From Megaustenia siamemsis (taxonomy: Eukaryota; Mollusca; Gastropoda; Stylommatophora; Ariophantidae), in the NCBI GenBank assembly GCA_032433765.1, contig JAVIAB010000101.1:59960092-60024091 (forward strand): a stretch of DNA of 64,000 nucleotides, given 5' to 3'. The position numbers and the translations under genes were made by a program. Under the pieces are notes generated by a model. The model was given only the letters and a program-made list of their open reading frames with translations, was not told the DNA's origin and did not search any database. Shown here piece by piece: positions 58,143-64,000 of the stretch; within the stretch, counting starts at the first letter, position 1; each line of letters begins with the position of its first letter.

Positions 58143-58194
<52 letters not shown>
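58143..58194. repeat. (TA)n microsatellite inside LINE RT
   Basis: A perfect TA run lying exactly where family A1 encodes FNIYSE between the QGCVLSPDL and YADD motifs. See the finding on microsatellite growth. Confidence 0.95.
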
Positions 58195-58198
<4 letters not shown>

Positions 58199-58283
58199 GG
58201 TTATTTTAAGATTTATAAGAGCTTTGCCTTGAATAACAATTGGATGCTCATAATAGAAATAACCTCATGTATGCTGATAATGC

Positions 58284-58546
58284 GGAGCCGCGATAGCTCA
58301 GTGGTTAGTGAACTGGACTACCACGGACAAGGGGTACGGTTCGATCCCAACCGACGGCTTCCGGGTTCACCCAGCTTTAAATGGGTACCGGATTTTTTTC
58401 TGGGAAAGTAGAGCAGCACGGGCGTAATAGTGATCACATTACCCCAAAAATCATGTGCTGAAGGTCTGTAAAATATAGGATCACTAACACCATATTTCCC
58501 TTTACGCCACTTGGCGTAACGGGGGTACTTTACTTTTTTTTTTTTA
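58284..58546 (+). mobile_element. tRNA-derived SINE, copy 3 (best preserved)
   Basis: The 263 bp element is flanked by a 13 bp target duplication, atgctgataatgc (58271-58283 and 58547-58559). The tRNA-like head has an A box in gatagctcagtggttagtg (58294-58310) and a B box ggttcgatccc (58339-58349). The body matches copies 1 and 2. It ends in a run of about 12 T and then aa, not poly(A). T-ended SINEs usually depend on a LINE with a different tail. The host site is the YAD(D) codons of an A1 LINE. Confidence 0.94.
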
Positions 58547-59320
58547 ATGCTGATAATGCAGCCTTAATCACAAAGAGGGAAAGTGAGTTACAAGAAATGT
58601 TAGACATTATAGTGAAGGAAAGTAAAAATAAAGGACTCAGCCTCAATAGCAAAAAGACAGAAGTAATTTGTAGCAGGAAAGAAAATGGCATCACCGTAAT
58701 GCACAATAAAGTATAACAATATTAAAACAGATAAATAAATGTATTTAAATATATGTAAACAAAGTTAAACTCAGAAGGTAGATGTACAACAGAAGTGAGC
58801 TACACAATGGCTCAGGAAAAAGCAGCTTTTTTACAGAATGAGGGAGAAACTGTAAATCCACTTTGGACAGCAGATGGAGGGAACAAGATCTTAAATGTTA
58901 CGAAGAGCCACACTATATGAATCATGGACAATATAACAACAGACAAAAACAAATCAGTAGAGGCTGTAGAAATGTAGTTTTACAGAAAAATACTGAGAAT
59001 ACCAAGGACAGCTAAAAAGAGTAAACCTTCTTAAAGGGGCCAACGGAAAAAAAGAAAGCATGTTTCCAATATTAGGAAGAAACAATCATCATTGTTTTCG
59101 TCATGTAATGAGAATGAAACAGCTGGAATATATTGCGACAACTGGGAAAATTGAGAGACAAAGAGGTAGAGGGAAGGTAAGAGAAATGATACCAGGCAGC
59201 TTAAGGGAATGGCTTGGCAGAAGGTCAGCAATAGAAATGATAAATAACTCTTGAGATCGAATTTGGCGGAGAGACATGATCACCTACGCCAGCAGGCATG
59301 TCACTTGATGATGATATCCC

Positions 59321-59639
59321 TAGCCACTGTCGTACTAGGTCTTGAATTTAGGTCCGTAATTTCTGCTTCAATTGACATCCTTATTCTAGAGGTTAATTTT
59401 GATAAATTCCCTCCTATTCAGCTAATGTCGTCTATATCGTCAACACAATCTCTTCACATTACACAAAGTTATCATTCTACGAGTGAATCAAAACACTACA
59501 CTTTGTTTTTATAATGTGCTTCTTGTCGTTACATGCTGCACTCTACGTTGATATTGAACAGTTAGAGAGTCATTCCCTTATATTCTTTGTAGAAAACATA
59601 TTACGTACGAGTCTTCAAAAGTGGTTACACTTACTTTTG
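59321..59639. other. no gene recognised
   Basis: Unique-looking sequence. An 87-codon frame beginning in the LINE (59251-59514) runs out of it and is not meaningful. Confidence 0.5.
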
Positions 59640-59990
59640 CTAATGTGTAATTCGTTTTCCTTCCAATGAAAGAGACTTCTCGTGGTGTGTTTCTGCTTTT
59701 TTTCTTCTTATTCCCTGAACTCTGGACGGAGTATAGGGCATCCGCAAGAGATCTCCACCTAATCCTGCCTTGAGCAAGCATGAACAACTATAGCCAGGAC
59801 CTGCAGCCTCTGTCATTTGTTCATGTGTGGATCATTACCATGTCCCCAATAGTCTGCTCTCCTTAGTTTGCCAGATGGTATCCATGTTAATGTTAGGTGC
59901 GGACCTTGTTCGTTCGATTCATAGAACCTGGCCAAGCCATTTTCAACTTTTTTTTTTCATTTTCACCTCCTGATTTTGTTAATGCCTGAT
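59640..59990 (-). mobile_element. LINE C-terminal fragment, family F
   Basis: The minus strand encodes AQGRIRWRSLADALYSVQSS near 59780-59720, of the DR..WR.L..A.Y form that closes many LINE proteins. Upstream sequence (to 59990) carries a diverged MDTIWQTKESRLLGT-like stretch in another frame. No other copy of this family is in the window. Confidence 0.6.
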
Positions 59991-60322
59991 CTTCTGGCAA
60001 CTTCTATGTTCGTAATGTATTAATCCAAACATGTTGTGTTTAGTGTAACATCTTATTTAATCACATGTTTCATTTTCTTTTACCAGTGCATGATTGGGCT
60101 TTAAGTAATCGAAATTGTAAACACGTAATACATATATTTGTATTCATATTATTATCATGTAGTCAGTTAATGAAGATAATGTCAGTACCTTTGCACCGCC
60201 CTTCTAAATGTTTACTCATTGGTATTGCCATTAAGCAAACGATTTGATTCTAGATTAAGACGGGCTCTGTCTCGTCAACTCTTAAATCAGGATTACATTT
60301 GATGGTGTTAGTAAATCGGTGT
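59991..60322. other. no gene recognised
   Basis: AT-rich sequence leading into the 65 bp array. Confidence 0.5.
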
Positions 60323-60640
60323 CATGGTAAAGAGAAAATCGTGACAACATCAAGAGAAATTGTGTATTCGTTAACTAGTCAACTGTCCATGGTAAAGAGA
60401 AAATCGTGACAACATCAAGAGAAATTGTATATTTGTTAACTAGTCAACAGTACATGGTAAAGAGAAAAACGTGTCAACAACAAGAGAAATGGTGTATTTG
60501 TTAACTAGTCAACTGTACATGGTAAAGAGAAAATCGTGACAACCTCAAGAGAAATTGTGTATTTGTTAACTAGTCAACTGTACATGGTAAGAGAAAAACG
60601 TGACAACAATAGAGGCAACCATTTATGAGTTAACTAGTCA
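60323..60640. repeat. 65-bp tandem repeat, about 5 copies
   Basis: Units start catggtaaagagaaaatcgt and end ttaactagtcaactgt. Starts at 60323, 60388, 60453 and so on. The last copy (60583 on) has lost a base and is diverged. Confidence 0.94.
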
Positions 60641-61135
60641 ACTGTCCACAAATGACCAGCTCTCCATTGACTACTACTGTTGCAACAAATCACAAAACTA
60701 ACCTCATGCGCTTCTCCTACTAGGTCGCCTTTATCTTTTGCAATCTAAGAAATAGTGTAAAGTAATATTTTTTTTAATTAACTCAACTAAAATATGTGAT
60801 CTGTCAAAACTTTAAACAATGTATTGACATATTATCAGAATTAATTAAAGCATATCGATTCTTCAAACCCTGTTTGTCTAGGTGTACATAATACAATTTA
60901 GTTACAAATAAAAAAAAACAGAGGTATCAAGCATTGGTATATGTGAGAAGCAGTGTCTTCAAATTAGGGTTCTGTGACCTGAACATGAAGAACTCATAGA
61001 CGGCACTGATATATCACATTATTCATCACTTTCTATATTTTTTCTCTGTGTACTGATTACTGGTAACTACTTTCTTCTTTTTTTTTATCTAGCTGATGAG
61101 GGCGTTAAGCGTCGCAGAGAAATTAGGTTGTTTTC
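60641..61135. other. no gene recognised
   Basis: AT-rich. Just before the LINE 3' end lies gctgatgagggcgttaagcg (61092-61112), a phrase of the type seen at repeat boundaries. Confidence 0.5.
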
Positions 61136-61587
61136 AGTATCATCATCATCAAGTACCGGGCCTAGTGGCGTCGGTGATCATGTCTCTCCACAACTTTCGA
61201 TCTTGGCAGCTATTTATCATTTATGTTGTTGACCTTCTGCCAAGCCATTCTCTTACGTTGTCTGTTATTTTTTTTTACTCTCTGCTTCCCTCTATCTCTT
61301 CATCCCTCAATGTTTCCAGTTGTTACAATATATTCAAGTTGTACTCATCTCATTACATGGCTAAAAAAATGATGATGATTGTTTCTTCCTAATATTGGAA
61401 ATTAGCTCTCTTTTTGCTTTGACCTCTTTCAGAACATGCTCATTACTATTCTTAGCTGTCCATGGTATTCTCAACACTCTTCTGTAAAACCACATTTCTA
61501 CAGACTTCAGTGATTTTCTTGTCTGTTGTCCTATTGTCCATGACTCGCGCCCATATGTTAAGACTGACTCTACGTAACATTTAAGAA

Positions 61588-62533
61588 CTATGTTATTGTT
61601 TCTATTGTCAAAAATATACTACATAGTATTTTTCTCATTTTTTGGAAAGCTGCTTTTGCCTGAGCCATTCTGCATCTCACCACTTTTGTACCTCTTCCGT
61701 CTGAGGTTAACAAAGTTCCCAAATATTTAAATTCATTTGCCTGTTTTAATATTGTTCCACTTGTCTTTATTTTGCACAGAGGTGATGTCTTTTTTTTTGT
61801 TGTTACCATTACTTCTGTCGTTTTGCTATTAAGGCTGAGTCCTTTATTTTTGCTTTCTTTCACTATAATGTCAAACATTTCTTGTTACTCTTTTTCACTC
61901 TTAGCGATTTAGACTGTATCATCAGCATACCCTAGATTATTTATATTATGACCTAAAATTGTTATTCCAGGCATGCCCCTTATGGATCTTAAAATAATCT
62001 CACTATAAATATTAAACAAATCTGGTGACAGCACACAACCTTGTCCAACACCCTGTTTAATTTGTTGAAACATTCCCAATTGGTTTCCAGTTCTTATGGC
62101 CGCTGTTTGTTGCCAGCGCATATTCTTTATTATTTTTAGATCTTTGCTGTCTATGTTTATGCTTTCTAAAATTTTGATTATTTCTTGGTGCTTTACTTTG
62201 TCACATGCTTTGGTATAATCTATGAAACATAGGTATAGATCTGTTTTCATCTCTATGGCTCATTCTACTAAAGATCTTATGATATATATATGCCATTGCA
62301 CTGCTCGTTCCTTTACCTCCAATATAACCACACTGTTCATCGCTAATTTCTGGACTGATTTTGTTTCGCACTCTTCGCATGATGATTCTTAGTAATATCT
62401 TAGTCATATGACTTATACGGTTTATTGTGCGATGATCATCACATTCAATCGCACCCGATTTCTTTGGTAGGGCTATGAATATTGATTTGAGCAGGTCGTC
62501 TGATATATATCCACTGTTGTAGATATCACTCAA
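61588..62533 (-). pseudogene. LINE A1 reverse transcriptase, broken
   Basis: Three frames cover the RT. 62533-62201: GYISDDLLKSIFIALPKKSG, ISHMTKILLRIIMRRVRNK, ISPEISDEQCGYIGGKGTSS. 62250-61909: LYLCFIDYTKACDKVKHQEI (first catalytic Asp; the usual AFD is ACD), GVGQGCVLSPDLFNIYSEII, NINNLGYADDTV (catalytic Asp pair intact). 61878-61588: FDIIVKESKNKGLSLNSK, EFKYLGTLLTSDGRGTKV, AQAKAAFQKMRKILCS. Frameshifts lie at about 62225 and about 61890. Confidence 0.93.
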
Positions 62534-63567
62534 TATTGTTGTTATTATTTCTATTCCAAAATAACCATGGCTTCAATCTCTTCTTTATTTACATTATCTG
62601 GTCCAGGAGCTATCCATACTTTCATATTGCGCAAGGCATCTTCCACGTCTTCTCTGAGCATGTCTGTTCCTTTTACATTATCCTTAATATTTATTTCTGT
62701 TCGTTTATCATTATAAAGATCTTTAATGTATCATGTATATCGTTCCGTTATGCTTTCTTGTTCAATAAACAGTTCTCCTTCCTTGATCTAAAACATCCAG
62801 TTTTTTATTGTGATTTTCTTCCTTTTAATTCTTCAATGTATATATGGGTTTATCATCTCCTTTTTGTTGCATTTCAAACTCTTTGTATCTCTCTTTTAGC
62901 CATGCTTCTTTTGATTCATTGCATTTTATTACAATTTCTTTATTTAATTTATTATATTTATTTTTATTTTCATTGTTTCTTCTTCTTGTTTCCATTAGCT
63001 GCAAAATGTCATATGTCATCGATTTCTTTCTTGAATTTGTCCTCACTGGTGGTATGAACACTTTTTTATGTTTGTTGCGTTGATTCTTTTAGCATTTCCC
63101 ACTGTTCATCAATGCTTTCTAACTTCTCTATTGCAATCTACCGGTTCTGAATTGTGATTTTATATTTGTCTTGCAGCTTCTTGTCTGATTTAAGTAGATC
63201 TAAATTTAATTGAATGTTAATTGAGGCTCGTTTTGTTGTTTTTAATTTTACTTTAAACTTTCCCACAACTGGTACATGATCACTATTGTAATATCCCCTG
63301 GTCTAGTTTTCACACACACCAGACTGTTTCTAAATCTATTGCTTATCATTATATAATCAATTTGATTACGTACGTTGTCTCCTGGGCTTTTCCATGTCCA
63401 CAGACATCTTGGATGTTGTTTAAACCATGTGTTTCATATCATCATGTTGTGTGTTCTTGCCCATTCAATAAGTTTCTCGCCTCTTTCATTCCTCTCGCCT
63501 ATGCCAAACTGACCAACTACTTTCTCAACTCTTTCCTTTCCTACTTCTGCGTTAAAATCCCTTAGAA

Positions 63568-63999
63568 CTATGGTGTTTTCATGTTGTCTGCATGCAGTGC
63601 CTCATTTAACTCTTTGTAAAATGTATCAATTGTTTCATCTAGACTTTCTGCTGTTGGTGCATAAACTTGTATAAGATTTATGTCTATTGGCTTTCCATTC
63701 AATTTCACTGAAAGGACTCTGTCAGATATTGGGTAAAAGCCTTTCACTATTCTTGCGCTTTCTGCTTCCAAGATGATACCTACTCCTCTTTGGTGTTCAG
63801 TACCTCCAGAATAGATTATTTTATGTTTATCAGAATACATCTCCCCTGATCCGGTGTATCTCATTTCGCACATTCTCAGTATTTGTAAATCCATTCTTTT
63901 CATTTCTTGTATGATGTTTTCCAGTTTACCCTTCTTCATGAGTGTTCTCGCATTCCAAGTACTAACTCTAAAGATAGGTACTTGGAATGTGAGATCCAT
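63568..63999 (-). pseudogene. LINE A1 APE-type endonuclease, partial
   Basis: A 143-codon open frame: FRVSTWNARTLMKKGKLENI (N-terminal APE motif with the metal/DNA-contact Asn), MDLQILRMCEMRYTGSGE (the (E)xRW region, with Glu in CEMR), YSGGTEHQRGVGIILEAE, VLSVKLNGKPIDINLIQVYA, PTAESLDETIDTFYKELNEA. This is the domain also annotated as craniofacial-development-protein-2-like in invertebrate genomes. The catalytic Asp/His end lies downstream (below 63568) beyond a frameshift. Confidence 0.93.
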
Positions 64000-64000
64000 A

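Larger units (their letters stand above)
58105..59320 (+). mobile_element. LINE family A1, split by (TA)n and a SINE
   Basis: It starts in the GQGCVLSPDL region (58112-58142, with Q now K or W), is interrupted by (TA)n at 58143-58194, resumes with YSEVILRFIRAL, reaches NLMYADNA at the SINE insertion, and continues after 58559 with ITKRESELQEMLDIIVKESK, NKGLSLNSKKTEVI. The C-terminal RQRGRGKVREMIPGSLREW and RRSAIEMIN (59150-59252) lead to tgatgatgat at 59308-59317. It is the same family as 61136-64000 minus. The catalytic box reads YADN instead of YADD. Confidence 0.9.
61136..64000 (-). mobile_element. LINE family A1, longest copy (runs off edge)
   Basis: It reads from the right edge leftwards: APE-type endonuclease (63999-63568), a linker region with weak similarity (63560-62540), RT (62533-61588), then a thumb and C-terminal region ending at 61136 with atcatcatcatcaagtaccg as the (ATG)-type 3' tail. 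At least 2.86 kb. Endonuclease and RT are probably one ORF, as in RTE-like elements. Several frameshifts mean it is inactive. Confidence 0.92.

Noticed and set aside
58284..58360. Functional tRNA gene
   Set aside because: A and B boxes are present, but the sequence continues into a repeated body with target duplications, so it is a SINE head. No full cloverleaf with acceptor stem is evident.
62536..63083. 173-codon and 79-codon plus-strand frames
   Set aside because: They are the antisense of the minus-strand LINE A1, and their hydrophobic composition comes from reading its A-rich coding strand backwards.
1..64000. A new multi-gene biological system
   Set aside because: I looked for clustered genes, conserved operon-like order and non-transposon domains on both strands and found none. 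The content is repeats and transposon remnants.

Overview
This 64 kb window is AT-rich eukaryotic DNA made almost entirely of dispersed and tandem repeats. I found no convincing host protein-coding gene, no free-standing tRNA or rRNA gene, and no CRISPR array or operon. Three things point to a metazoan, most likely a mollusc and plausibly a cephalopod such as an octopus: many degraded LINE families with APE-type endonuclease and (ATG)n-like tails, tRNA-derived SINEs with intact A and B boxes, and very abundant minisatellites. The species assignment is inference and was not checked against any database.

LINEs form the backbone. I use working letters for families told apart by their C-terminal protein. 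A1/A2 carry a GRGxxREK...SL..W..K/RRS signature. B ends in NSVEWRSMVANL..GEGT followed by ATGATG. C has a VGHVMRRD...GKRKRGRPRET signature. D carries a GVRQGCLLSPF...RRWRWIGH signature. E/G has KWFGHVIR/KWFGHLVR...GRPRRRWID. F is a small IRWRSLADALYS fragment. There is also an RNase-H-bearing I/Nimb-like element at 7741-8300. The longest copy, an A1 element on the minus strand, runs from 61136 past the right edge and includes endonuclease and reverse transcriptase. All copies are 5'-truncated, frameshifted or internally deleted.

Nested insertions record relative ages. A DD34D mariner (21362-22690) sits inside an A2 LINE. A 263 bp tRNA-SINE (58284-58546) with a 13 bp target duplication sits inside the YADD region of an A1 LINE. 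A ~982 bp retroposon of unknown class (25393-26374) with a 10 bp target duplication sits in another A1 LINE, and three 5'-truncated relatives lie elsewhere in the window. An internally deleted Tigger/pogo element (49402-50692) landed in a TA microsatellite.

Tandem arrays fill much of the rest. The main ones are 48 bp (1-860), 49 bp and 26 bp (3070-3650), 62 bp (41514-41761), 51 bp (44896-45130), ~25 bp (47574-48115), 42 bp (50760-51760), 59 bp (53401-54750) and 65 bp (60323-60640). A large 19 bp family (28325-36640) appears as monomers, as 38 bp dimers and as 57 bp trimers. Several long open frames (up to 316 codons) exist only because the 48, 42 and 57 bp periods are multiples of three.

No set of genes here works together as a pathway. 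The most interesting signals are structural: the 19 bp higher-order repeat family bracketed by reverse-transcriptase-like direct repeats, the unclassified 982 bp retroposon, a LINE 3' end that has become a tandem array, a twin-priming-like inversion, and microsatellite growth inside a LINE coding region.
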